A DNA stretch of 64,000 bases from Scalindua sp964437425. Its GTDB lineage: Bacteria > Planctomycetota > Brocadiia > Brocadiales > Scalinduaceae. The position numbers were made by a program, and so were the translations under genes. The DNA lies in assembly GCA_964437425.1 (NCBI GenBank), contig CAYTGO010000001.1:62001-126000 (forward strand), in the 5' to 3' direction. Numbering within the stretch: the stretch's first letter is position 1; every line of letters starts with the position of its first letter. Shown piece by piece: positions 55,812 through 64,000 of this stretch. Under the pieces are notes generated by a model, which saw only the letters and a program-made list of their open reading frames with translations, was not told the origin of the DNA and did not search any database.

Positions 55812-56734
55812 ACATTATATATGTAAGTTGTGTTGAAATCGGATTTGATTGTCTGGCAAAGATTTTAGAGAATAATTATACAATAAAAGGATTAATAACT
55901 TTAGAAAAAGAGAGAGGGTCAAAGACTTCCGGATTTGTAGATTTCTCTGATATTTGTAAAAAACATAATATTGAGATGGTTTCTGTGGTAGATATCAATT
56001 CAAGTAAGGTTGTAAGTAAAATCAGGCAGTGGAAAGCGGATATAATGATAGTTTGTGGTTGGCAAAGATTGTTAGGGACAGAGATTTTAAGTAGTGTGAG
56101 TTGGGGGGTGATCGGGGTGCACTCTTCTTTACTTCCCAATTATCGCGGCAGGGCTCCGGTAAATTGGGCTATTATTAACGGTGAAAAGGAGACAGGAGTT
56201 ACTGTATTTAAGATGGATGCTTCTGCTGACACAGGGAGTATTATAGAGCAAACCAGGTTTGATATAGAATCCTTTGACACATGCCATGATGTATATAGGA
56301 AATCTGCCAAAGCAACTGCAGAAATTTTGCTTAAAACATTGCCAATGATAATGAACGGGAAATCAGTATTAAGAAAAAACGAATCTGCACAATATCCGTG
56401 TATGCCAAAAAGAACTCCTGAGGACGGTTTGATTGATTGGGGGAAAAGCGCCATTGAGTTGCATAATTGGGTTCGCGCACTAACACATCCTTATCCGGGC
56501 GCGTTTACATATTTATTCGGGGTTCGGTTATTTATATGGGAGGCAGTGGCATTGCACCCTGAGTTGACTGTCGGGTTAGCACCTGGTGATCACAGAATAT
56601 TACCTGGCCTGGGTGTTGTTTTTTGTTGTCGCGATGGTGGTTTGTTGGTTACGAAAGCTCAATTCGAAGGAAGGGAAGAAAAACGGCCGGATCTTGAGAA
56701 AGATTTATTTGAAAAAAGTGATTTGATAAAATAG
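55808..56734 (+). CDS. Methionyl-tRNA-formyltransferase-like sugar N-formyltransferase
   Basis: The 308-residue protein has the formyltransferase core HSSLLPNYRGRAPVNWAI with H105 and the catalytic Asp 141 in SADTGS. The usual Asn-x-His triad residue reads G103-V-H105, so the Asn is replaced by Gly. A C-terminal Fmt-like domain follows (about 205-300). With deacetylase, aminotransferase and PseG-like genes next to it, a sugar amine is a better substrate than Met-tRNA. ArnA and WlaRD are family examples. N10-formyl-tetrahydrofolate would be the donor. Confidence 0.88.
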   Translation: MNIIYVSCVEIGFDCLAKILENNYTIKGLITLEKERGSKTSGFVDFSDICKKHNIEMVSVVDINSSKVVSKIRQWKADIMIVCGWQRLLGTEILSSVSWGVIGVHSSLLPNYRGRAPVNWAIINGEKETGVTVFKMDASADTGSIIEQTRFDIESFDTCHDVYRKSAKATAEILLKTLPMIMNGKSVLRKNESAQYPCMPKRTPEDGLIDWGKSAIELHNWVRALTHPYPGAFTYLFGVRLFIWEAVALHPELTVGLAPGDHRILPGLGVVFCCRDGGLLVTKAQFEGREEKRPDLEKDLFEKSDLIK

Positions 56735-56889
56735 CCTGGATTCAAGTAATAAGTGTAAACTTCAAGAGTTGACAAGCAGGGTTATTTTACTCCTAATGAA
56801 GTATTTATCAATATTAAAACTAATAGAAATGTTTGCACTTGTTAGTTGGACCTGAGTAGATTAATAAGGGGTGTGACAATATTATTGAA

Positions 56890-57750
56890 TTGCCAGAATT
56901 TCCGCTAAGAATTGAGATAGAATTATCATGTGTGTGTAACCTCACTTGTTCGTATTGTCCCAGACGCTATGTAGATGATCTTAGCGGCTTTATGGATCCG
57001 GTTTTATTTAAACAACTCATTGATGAAATTAGTAATTATAAAGATCGAGTGATTGTCTTGCACAGGCGTGGAGAGAGCTTGCTGCATCCTGATTTTGAAG
57101 AGCTTCTTTATTATTGCAAAGGCAAGCATAAGGAGGTTCAGATTGCAACTAATGGAACGATCATGACTGATTCTAAATTAGAAGCGATGGTTGCTACTTT
57201 GAGCTTTGTCTCTTTCAGTATTGATTTGCCTGAGAGGATAAAAGATACACGTGGGGTGGATTACGAAATAGTTGCTGCGAACATAGAGAAATTTCTAGAA
57301 AGAAATAACGGCAGGGTTGAGACCCAGGTCTCAATGGTAAAGGACAGTGATGTTACAGATGCGCAGATTAATCAGTTTACAAATCTGTGGAAAGGAAAAG
57401 TTGACAGAATTAGAGTTTATGAAGAACATTCCAATGATGGAGATTATGGATCTCTAAAAAGGGACAGAGGAGAGCGTCAGCCCTGTATAATGCCATTTTA
57501 TGAGATGCTGGTATTTTGTGATGGTAAGGTTGGGCGGTGTAATCATGATTGGGATGGGGAGCCTATAGGGGATGTAAATAAAGATACTTTACTTAATATC
57601 TGGCATAGTGCTGGCCTGCAGGACCTTAGACGTCAACATGAGACCCTTACTATTACAGATGAGACATGTAAGAATTGTGATTCATGGTATCCTGCTGAAA
57701 AAAATCAGGGAACAGGGATAGTGGCTGAAGGGATTAGTAAAAAGCTGTGA
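56890..57750 (+). CDS. Radical SAM/SPASM protein
   Basis: The start is uncertain. No ATG is close to the core; TTG 56890 is usable but lies 18 nt after AAGGGG, while ATT at 56881 lies about 9 nt after it. The protein (about 286 residues) has the cluster motif CVCNLTCSYC with three Cys in CxxxCxxC spacing. The SAM-binding motif is RRGESLLHP, changed from GGEP. The C-terminus has CIMPFYEM, GRCNHDW and CKNCDSW, a SPASM-like set. It overlaps the DegT gene by 4 nt, so a pathway link to an amino sugar is likely. Confidence 0.83.
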   Translation: MPEFPLRIEIELSCVCNLTCSYCPRRYVDDLSGFMDPVLFKQLIDEISNYKDRVIVLHRRGESLLHPDFEELLYYCKGKHKEVQIATNGTIMTDSKLEAMVATLSFVSFSIDLPERIKDTRGVDYEIVAANIEKFLERNNGRVETQVSMVKDSDVTDAQINQFTNLWKGKVDRIRVYEEHSNDGDYGSLKRDRGERQPCIMPFYEMLVFCDGKVGRCNHDWDGEPIGDVNKDTLLNIWHSAGLQDLRRQHETLTITDETCKNCDSWYPAEKNQGTGIVAEGISKKL

Positions 57751-58907
57751 AACAAATAAAAAAGCGGGATAACTTCCTTCCCTTTGCAAAGCCGAGTATT
57801 GGTGATCAAGAGGTTCAGGCTGTCGGCAGAGTCTTGCGTTCCGGTTGGCTGACAACGGGCCCAGAGGTTGCTAAATTCGAAGAGAATGTAAGGAATTACA
57901 TAGGTTGCAATGCTACTGTTGGTTTATCTTCATGCACAGGAGGGTTGCATACAGCATTGCATGCAATAGGGATCGGTCCGGGTGATGAGGTTATAGTTCC
58001 TGTTGTAACGTTTGCGGCTTCAGCCCATGTCGTCCATTGGTTGGGTGCTAAACCTGTCCTAGCAGATATTAACGGTGATGATTGTACTATAAATATTACA
58101 GAGATTGAAAGACTATGTAACTCAAAAACAAAAGCCGTTATGCCTGTTCATTTTGGCGGTTATGCCTGCGACATGGAAGCTATTAATGGGCTTGCTAAAG
58201 AAAAAGGTTTGAAGGTTGTTGAAGATGCCGCTCACATCATAGGTGGTAAATATAGAACCGGTGAAAATATTGGGGTCAGTGATAATGCCGTTTTATTTAG
58301 TTTTTACGCCATAAAAAATATGACCACAGCGGAAGGTGGTTTAGCTTCGTCAAACAATATTGAATTAATGGACAAAATACGCAGACAAAGTTATTTTGGC
58401 ATTGATAAGGACGCTTTTAAGAGATATGGCAAATCGGGATCATGGTACTACGAAGTTATGGATAACGGATTTAAGTATAACATGGATTCAATGCAGGCGG
58501 CATTAGGAAATGTTCAATTAGAAAGATTAGATTCATTTAATGACAGGCGCAGGAAATTAGTAACGTTATATCTCGAAAGATTAAAAGATGTGGAATTAAT
58601 CGAATGCCCTTCATTAGAGATTAGTGATAGCGTCTGGCATCTATTTGTTATCAGAATAAAAGATGAAGCCCCTTTAAACAGGGATGATATGTCAAAGAGA
58701 TTATGTGAATTCAACATTGGTTCCAGTGTGCATTTTATCCCTTTACACCTTCACTCTTTCTATTCCAAAAGGTTTGGTTATTCTAGAGGAGATTTCCCGG
58801 TAGCCGAAAGATATTATAAAGAGTGTCTGTCGATACCTTTGTATCCTTCCATGTCTGAAGATGATGTGGAGTATGTTTGTGACACTATAAAATATATATT
58901 GCAATAA
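57747..58907 (+). CDS. DegT/DnrJ/EryC1/StrS sugar aminotransferase
   Basis: The 386-residue protein starts with GTG that overlaps the previous stop (GTGA). It has RSGWLTTGPEVAKFE near the N-terminus, VEDAAHIIGGK binding the PLP ring, and K190 in SFYAIKNMTTAEGG, the internal aldimine Lys. These are family hallmarks. It transfers an amino group from Glu to a keto-sugar nucleotide, giving a 3- or 4-amino sugar. The keto-sugar source is not in the window, as no 4,6-dehydratase is seen. Confidence 0.93.
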   Translation: MKQIKKRDNFLPFAKPSIGDQEVQAVGRVLRSGWLTTGPEVAKFEENVRNYIGCNATVGLSSCTGGLHTALHAIGIGPGDEVIVPVVTFAASAHVVHWLGAKPVLADINGDDCTINITEIERLCNSKTKAVMPVHFGGYACDMEAINGLAKEKGLKVVEDAAHIIGGKYRTGENIGVSDNAVLFSFYAIKNMTTAEGGLASSNNIELMDKIRRQSYFGIDKDAFKRYGKSGSWYYEVMDNGFKYNMDSMQAALGNVQLERLDSFNDRRRKLVTLYLERLKDVELIECPSLEISDSVWHLFVIRIKDEAPLNRDDMSKRLCEFNIGSSVHFIPLHLHSFYSKRFGYSRGDFPVAERYYKECLSIPLYPSMSEDDVEYVCDTIKYILQ

Positions 58908-58927
58908 ATTTTGATATGGGGACAGAT

Positions 58928-60283
58928 ATGAAAAATACGTTAAAGGATCTGTTTACGGGAAAAGTAAAAGTCGGCATCTGGGGGCTAGGTTATTTGGGCT
59001 ACACTAATCTTATTAAATACACTGATCGCGGATTAAGATGTGCTGCTACAGACATGAATAAGGAACGGATAAACGCTTTTGATCAAGAGGGATTCCCACG
59101 GCAAAGCCATATCAAATATTGGGAAATCGCGCCGGTAATTGACAAAAGTTTAATAGAGGTGATAGAGCAGCCTGAAGAATTTCTATCAAGGGAGGATATA
59201 AGGGTAATTATTATTTGTGTGCAGAACGAATCTAGCGATGGCAAACCGGTAGGTTCTTATTTGAAAAAGAGTTTTGATCTGATTTGCAATGCTGTAAATC
59301 GAAACAGAGCCTCTGATCCTGAATATAGAGCGCCATTAATTATAGTGGAAACTTCAATGGAGCCATCTTTTTTCGATCAGGAATTAAGACATGTCATTTT
59401 AGACTCTGGCCTGAAATTAGGTGTTGATATTAGTGTAGGTTTTGCCCCACGGTTTGATTGGGAGTTTTCTGAATTCTATCAGAGTCAATGTTACAGGCTG
59501 GTGTCTGCCTGCGATGACGAGATTTTGGAAAATATTTGTACTTTTTTTAAGTTTGTCGGAGATGATCCACTTGGAGTTTCAGGAGTGATTAACGGTGAGA
59601 TAGCTGCGCATCTGGTAAATGCAAAGAAGCATATTGAAAGCTCTTTTGTTAACCAGTTATCAATGGGTTACCCGGATGCAGATATAAAAAAGATTATCGA
59701 ATTGTTGGGAATTGCCGGCATTGATATAAGTGAAAATGTGGGCATCGGAATAAGCGGATATCGTTTGCCTGTTGCCAGCCAGCTGTTGCTTGAAGGGGCC
59801 GACAGACCCGAATATCTGACAATACTTCAGGAAGCCTTATTAACTGATTTTTCAATGCCTCAAAAAGTTGTAGATCTTTTTGTAAGAGCAGGCATAAATA
59901 AAGTTGGTGTTTTAGGCTTGTCAAATAAGAAAAACTTGAGAGGGCACATTTTAAGTGTGAGTATTAAACTAATTAAAGTACTTAAAAGTAACGGTATTGA
60001 TGTAATGTTATGTGACCCTCTTTATACGGAGTCTGAAATTAATGAAATCTGCAGCGTTGAAAACCTTGCTTTTCCTGAGGGCTTGAGTCAGTGCGACGGA
60101 TTCGTTTTTATGCGTGATCATAGTTTTTTTATTAAAGATGGCTTAGAAAGTTTGTGTCGTCAACTGAAGCATTGTAAGTTATTGGTAGATAACACGGGCA
60201 CTTTTAAAAATAAAGAGGTGTTTAGTTCCTTCCTGGATGGTGTAGATGTGAGAGTTGTCGGGTTAAGCGGATGGCTGGCGTAA
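58928..60283 (+). CDS. UDP-glucose/GDP-mannose dehydrogenase-like protein without catalytic Cys
   Basis: I choose ATG 58928, 5 nt after GGGGA; ATG 58916 is also in frame. The 451-residue protein has the NAD motif GIWGLGYLG near 17, a helical central domain, and a C-terminal UDP-binding domain. The catalytic segment of the family (GGxCxPxD) reads GISGYRLPVAS with R279 where Cys should be. A normal four-electron oxidation to a uronic acid is therefore unlikely. It could be a two-electron dehydrogenase, an epimerase or a binding protein. It sits between aminotransferase and AsnB. Confidence 0.8.
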   Translation: MKNTLKDLFTGKVKVGIWGLGYLGYTNLIKYTDRGLRCAATDMNKERINAFDQEGFPRQSHIKYWEIAPVIDKSLIEVIEQPEEFLSREDIRVIIICVQNESSDGKPVGSYLKKSFDLICNAVNRNRASDPEYRAPLIIVETSMEPSFFDQELRHVILDSGLKLGVDISVGFAPRFDWEFSEFYQSQCYRLVSACDDEILENICTFFKFVGDDPLGVSGVINGEIAAHLVNAKKHIESSFVNQLSMGYPDADIKKIIELLGIAGIDISENVGIGISGYRLPVASQLLLEGADRPEYLTILQEALLTDFSMPQKVVDLFVRAGINKVGVLGLSNKKNLRGHILSVSIKLIKVLKSNGIDVMLCDPLYTESEINEICSVENLAFPEGLSQCDGFVFMRDHSFFIKDGLESLCRQLKHCKLLVDNTGTFKNKEVFSSFLDGVDVRVVGLSGWLA

Positions 60284-60477
60284 TGTGCGATTTTGCTTGA
60301 TAGATGTTTGTGAACTAAGTGAATTATGATTGAATCTTTCATTTATTAGAAAAAATATTTTTAACCTAATTTAGTGCTTAATGCATTAGAAATCTGTTAG
60401 TTAGACAATATAATTATAATCATAAAACCGGGTTATAAAGTTTATGATTATTGGTTATATAGATACTGTAAAAAACA

Positions 60478-62139
60478 ATGTGTGGTATTGCCGGTATTAT
60501 TGTAAATGAAGGGAGAGAGGGACTTGAGTCCAATCTAGAGTGTATGTTGAAGCGAATAGTCTTTCGCGGGCCTGATCAACAAGGTACTACTGTAATAAAT
60601 AACAGAGTGGCGTTAGGCATGAGCCGTCTGTCTATTGTAGATAATGAGTTACATGACCTGCCTTATTTTAATGAAGATACATCTTCGGCGCTTGTTTTCA
60701 ACGGAGAAATTTATAATCATAAAGAAATCAGGCGAAACTTAAATGGTAATCATCGATTTAAGACAGCGAGTGATACGGAGACAGTCCTTCACGCGTTTGA
60801 AGAGAATGGTGTAGATTGTTTACAGGAACTAAATGGGATGTATGCATTTGCTTATTATGATAAAAAAACTGACAGACTTTATTTAGTGAGGGACAAAGCC
60901 GGAGAAAAGCCGGTTTATTTCTGCAAATATGAAGGCGCTTTCTATTTTGCCAGCGAAATCAAGGCATTGCTTGCTCATGTAAAACCTGAGTTGAATGATA
61001 ATTTCATAGGATATAAAAGCTTTGAAATATGTTTTAATAATATAACTCTTTTTAAGAATATATTCGCATTGCAACCCGGAGAATATTTAGTATATGAAAA
61101 TGGTGATTATCAAATAACTGATTACTGGAAAATATGGGACCAGGTAATAGATGTACCTGATGATGAAGACAAAATTGCTGACGAATTGGCCGAACTGATT
61201 GAAGATGCTGTTTTGTTGAGAACAAATAATCTTGCTTATCCCCATGCGTGTTTTATAAGCGGTGGTGTTGATAGCTCCATTATAGCCTGTATTTCAAAGC
61301 CAGCATATTTGTATACAGCGCATTATCCATTTGGCAAAACTTTTGATGAGCTTGAGTATGCCAGGATGGTTGCTGATCAATTGAAAATGCCACTTAATAT
61401 CGTATATCCGAGTGCAGAGGATTTTGAGCGAACACGTAAAAAGATAGCATACCACTTAGATTTGCCCACCACATGGACATCGTTCACTATCTACAGGTTA
61501 GTAGAAGAAGCTTGCAAAAATGTTAAAGTTATTTTAAGCGGAGAAGGTGCAGATGAAGCATTTGGGGGTTACCACAGGTATCATCTTTTACACAATGATC
61601 AGCAAATCTTTAATATCAAAGCAATGGAAGAGTATACTTATCTTATTAATAAATACTACGGGAAGCCAGAAGTTCGTTATGCAAGGTTGATTAACAGGGC
61701 AGAGGATCATTTCGATGATGAAACTATTAGCTATTTAGAGAAATTGGTGAATTATTATTTTGATAAAGCATTAAATGATGTTGTACACGGAATGGGTATA
61801 GTAGATTTTTATACAACCATGCAGGTGTTATTGCAGATGGAGGATAGGATGTGTATGGCGTTTTCTGTTGAAAACAGGTCGCCATTTCTAGATCACAGGG
61901 TTATCAGGTATGCCTTTAGTATGTCTTCTAAATATAAAATCTACAATGGTTGTACCAAATATATTTTTAAGAAAGTTGCGAAGAAAATTATTCCTAAACC
62001 AATAGCCGAGAGAATTGATAAACGTGGGTTTAGTGCTCCTGTAAATGTCTGGTTTGGTTGGGATAAAGATGGTAAATATGATCGTTCATCGTACCGTAAG
62101 ATGGCCTTTAATGATTGGAAGAATGTGTTCTTCCATTAG
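60478..62139 (+). CDS. asnB: Glutamine-hydrolysing asparagine synthase family protein
   Basis: The 553-residue protein starts MCGIAG with the Cys2 nucleophile of the Ntn glutaminase domain (about 2-195), including the RGPD and NGEIYN segments. The synthetase domain has the PPi loop SGGVDSS (261-267) and GEGADEAFGGYHRY. In glycan loci such proteins often amidate uronic acids (WbpS-like) instead of making Asn. A gap of 194 bp precedes it, so it may have its own promoter. The length matches AsnB. Confidence 0.92.
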   Translation: MCGIAGIIVNEGREGLESNLECMLKRIVFRGPDQQGTTVINNRVALGMSRLSIVDNELHDLPYFNEDTSSALVFNGEIYNHKEIRRNLNGNHRFKTASDTETVLHAFEENGVDCLQELNGMYAFAYYDKKTDRLYLVRDKAGEKPVYFCKYEGAFYFASEIKALLAHVKPELNDNFIGYKSFEICFNNITLFKNIFALQPGEYLVYENGDYQITDYWKIWDQVIDVPDDEDKIADELAELIEDAVLLRTNNLAYPHACFISGGVDSSIIACISKPAYLYTAHYPFGKTFDELEYARMVADQLKMPLNIVYPSAEDFERTRKKIAYHLDLPTTWTSFTIYRLVEEACKNVKVILSGEGADEAFGGYHRYHLLHNDQQIFNIKAMEEYTYLINKYYGKPEVRYARLINRAEDHFDDETISYLEKLVNYYFDKALNDVVHGMGIVDFYTTMQVLLQMEDRMCMAFSVENRSPFLDHRVIRYAFSMSSKYKIYNGCTKYIFKKVAKKIIPKPIAERIDKRGFSAPVNVWFGWDKDGKYDRSSYRKMAFNDWKNVFFH

Positions 62140-62151
62140 TGAATAACTTTG

Positions 62152-63273
62152 ATGAAGATAAGAAAAATACTTTTTCAAGATAGATATTACCATATACCAA
62201 AACATGCTCCTTACTTGCCAATTAGTTCCGCACAACAGCAAGCAAGGTTTTCTTTTATAAAAGAGGTGGTAGAAGGACGATATAAGTTGGAAACCCTTGA
62301 GAAATGCTTATGCGGAAATGATGAAGTTGAAATCCTTGCAACTTATGATCGTTTATTATTTCCACAAACAATTCTGATTTGCCCGAGATGTGGGCTTCTC
62401 ATGAATTCGCCAAGATTAGACAAAGAATCATACGGGCGTTACTATAGTTCCGGTCTGCAAAGCACGACACTGGGAGCGTATAACGACTATTTATCAAATA
62501 TTCCAAAACTTGCCAAGAGAAATCCTTATCCTGCTAAGATTCTGAACCTTTTTAAAAAGTCTAAAATTGAAACAAATGATAATTGGGATATACTTGATAT
62601 TGGGGCTGGGAATGGGGATCTACTTTATAATTTTCAGCAATTGGGATTTGAAAACCTACATGGAATAGAACCAGATAAGTGCGCCTGCCTTGCGGCAGAA
62701 AAATACGGGATTAAAGTTGATGAGAACTTCATTGACGGCTTTGTTCCTGTAAAACGCTATGATCTTGTCATTATGGTTAATGCTTTTAATCATCTAAATA
62801 GCCCTCTGGATGCATTGAACAAAATACGCAATCAAATTCTCAAACCCGGGGGTTATTTATATATAGGACAGATTGGACCTCTAAATATAATAGAATCGAT
62901 ATGGACAAGAACCATATTTAGAGTACTTCAAGTTGCGCATCCATACAATTATTGTATAGCAACACTAAATATGATTGTGAAAAGTGCAGGGTTTGAATGT
63001 TTATCTAGTAATGAAAGCGTTGAGGCACTTTATCAAGTTGGTTTGGAAAATGGGAGTAAAATGGAACCAGATCCAAATGCTTATCTCAATCTATTGAGAA
63101 AGCTTGAATATGATAATGCCCTGAGAAGAAAAATATGGTTTAAGGTTTTAAAACGTACCTATCGTTATTGGTTTCCTGTCTGGTGTCAAATAATTGAATT
63201 TACAAAAATGTCGGGTTTATACTCCATAATTAGGCGACCATGGAGAATGTTCCTAAAGATATTTAAACCATAA
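62152..63273 (+). CDS. Class I SAM methyltransferase with N-terminal zinc-type Cys motif
   Basis: The 373-residue protein begins at ATG 62152 (TTG 62149 is just before). An N-terminal CLCG (C52, C54) with CPRC (C77, C80) forms a likely zinc site as in NDP-sugar C-3 methyltransferases. The SAM motif is WDILDIGAGNGDLL near 145. Later HLNSPLDALNKI matches the motif after strand 4. It is followed by a basic C-terminal tail. It is probably a sugar methyltransferase; C- or O-methylation cannot be told. Confidence 0.88.
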   Translation: MKIRKILFQDRYYHIPKHAPYLPISSAQQQARFSFIKEVVEGRYKLETLEKCLCGNDEVEILATYDRLLFPQTILICPRCGLLMNSPRLDKESYGRYYSSGLQSTTLGAYNDYLSNIPKLAKRNPYPAKILNLFKKSKIETNDNWDILDIGAGNGDLLYNFQQLGFENLHGIEPDKCACLAAEKYGIKVDENFIDGFVPVKRYDLVIMVNAFNHLNSPLDALNKIRNQILKPGGYLYIGQIGPLNIIESIWTRTIFRVLQVAHPYNYCIATLNMIVKSAGFECLSSNESVEALYQVGLENGSKMEPDPNAYLNLLRKLEYDNALRRKIWFKVLKRTYRYWFPVWCQIIEFTKMSGLYSIIRRPWRMFLKIFKP

Positions 63274-63280
63274 AGCAAGT

Positions 63281-64000
63281 ATGCCTATTAGAAAAAAATC
63301 AGGAATAATTGTTCAAGCTAGAATTGGTTCGACAAGACTACCGGGTAAAATGGTTTTGCCGATTGAGAATAAACCAGCCTTAAAACACACTATTGAACGA
63401 TTAAAAAAGACTACAATTGAAAACATTATTATTGCTACAAGTGTTAATGCAGAAGATGATGCCATAGCTGATATTGCAAACTCAGAGAAAATATTACTTT
63501 ATAGAGGTAGTCAGGAAAATGTTCTGGATAGATATTACCAGGCATCAATTGTTTATGACATAGATCAAATAATTAGAATATGTGGGGATGGAGTTATGAT
63601 GGACCCGGGTATTGTTGATGAAATATATAGGTTTTATCGTGAAAATAATTTCGATTACGTAAGTAACAACAAACCTCCATCCTTCCCAACAGGGTACGAA
63701 GTAGAAGTTTTTTCGTCATCTGCATTAAAAGAAGCATGGAAAGATGCTGATAAGCCTCAGCATCTGGAGCATGTTACACCTTATATCTGGATGAATGAAA
63801 ATAAGTTTAAAATAGGGAATTATATGTTTAAAGAGGATGTGTCAAGGTATCAATGCGCCTTGAATAATGAGTCTGATTATAAATTCATAAAAGCGGTTTT
63901 CAGTGAATTATATTCACTAAATAGTTTTTTCACTCTTGATGATGTGATTGATTTATTAAAAAGAAAACCTCAGATTGCTAAAATAAATCAAAACTCCGTA
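63281..64000 (+). CDS. SpsF-type cytidylyltransferase (3' partial)
   Basis: The frame is open from ATG 63281 to the last base (240 codons). It begins IIVQARIGSTRLPGKM, the CTP-binding signature of SpsF, and continues with LYRGSQENVLDRYY and RICGDGVMMDPGIVDE. The family is about 240-260 residues, so little is missing. It would activate a sugar with CMP; with the NeuB-like synthase upstream, a nonulosonic acid is a candidate. It starts 7 bp after the methyltransferase gene. Confidence 0.88.
   Translation, partial: MPIRKKSGIIVQARIGSTRLPGKMVLPIENKPALKHTIERLKKTTIENIIIATSVNAEDDAIADIANSEKILLYRGSQENVLDRYYQASIVYDIDQIIRICGDGVMMDPGIVDEIYRFYRENNFDYVSNNKPPSFPTGYEVEVFSSSALKEAWKDADKPQHLEHVTPYIWMNENKFKIGNYMFKEDVSRYQCALNNESDYKFIKAVFSELYSLNSFFTLDDVIDLLKRKPQIAKINQNSV

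Noticed and set aside
55808..56734. Housekeeping methionyl-tRNA formyltransferase
   Set aside because: There is no def gene nearby, it overlaps a PIG-L deacetylase gene and sits among amino-sugar genes, so a sugar formyltransferase fits better.
60399..60425. TATAAT-like box as a promoter for asnB
   Set aside because: The region is very AT-rich and no properly spaced -35 element is seen.

Overview
The window is AT-rich and every gene I can support lies on the + strand. It holds 54 coding regions, two of them cut by the window edges. I see no rRNA, tRNA, CRISPR array, transposase or phage gene. The content is that of a very large surface-polysaccharide / glycan locus: sugar kinases and isomerases, CMP-type nucleotidyltransferases, dehydrogenases, an aminotransferase, acyl-, formyl-, methyl- and carbamoyl-transferases, glycosyltransferases and a chain-length regulator. 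Kdo-type arabinose-5-phosphate isomerase and a Wzz-like protein point to a Gram-negative (diderm) envelope. Twelve radical SAM proteins point to an anaerobe. Anammox-type Planctomycetota or Omnitrophota would fit, but this is inference: no taxonomic marker gene is present.

Layout. (A) 1-8.8 kb: a cytidylyltransferase-PfkB kinase fusion, radical SAM, HAD phosphatase, DJ-1/PfpI protein, a cupin fused to a thiamine-diphosphate enzyme, two small membrane proteins with winged-helix-like tails, and a UxaA-type sugar-acid dehydratase. (B) 8.9-18.5 kb: a second radical SAM of the first family, a GT2 glycosyltransferase, then a dense block of two SPASM-type and three B12-binding-type radical SAM proteins plus an SDR. 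(C) 18.6-21.8 kb: a small integral-membrane protein, a 12-TM protein that may be a GT-C transferase or polymerase, and a P-loop protein. (D) 21.8-29.7 kb: a tightly coupled cassette of NeuA-cupin fusion, SDR, DUF4862-like protein, SDR, dehydroquinate-synthase-like cyclase, 2-hydroxyacid dehydrogenase, Gfo/Idh/MocA oxidoreductase, SIS isomerase and SpsF-like cytidylyltransferase. (E) 29.7-46 kb: GT-B-like transferases, more radical SAM proteins, KdsD, a NodU-type carbamoyltransferase, GT2, an RmlD-like reductase, a double GT4 protein and Wzz. (F) 46.1-64 kb: radical SAM, NeuB-like synthase, two tandem seven-repeat beta-propeller lipoproteins, methyltransferase, PseG-like protein, GNAT, PIG-L deacetylase, N-formyltransferase, radical SAM, DegT aminotransferase, a Ugd-like protein lacking its catalytic Cys, AsnB, methyltransferase and a second SpsF-like cytidylyltransferase.

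How it may work together (inference). Four nucleotidyltransferase domains (partial 5' gene, 21.8, 28.9 and 63.3 kb) imply several activated sugars. Cassette D looks like the most novel element: a sugar-phosphate cyclase with altered active-site residues between two CMP-sugar synthetases, with a GmhA-like isomerase, suggests an activated carbocyclic or heptose-derived sugar. Block F resembles nonulosonic-acid biosynthesis (NeuB, PseG-like, GNAT, aminotransferase, CMP transferase) with formyl, methyl and amide decorations, but with key residues replaced. The radical SAM proteins could supply deoxygenation, epimerisation or C-methylation of these sugars or of the lipid carrier. No 4,6-dehydratase (RmlB/PseB), Wzx flippase or ABC exporter is visible, so the locus must continue outside the window or use genes elsewhere.
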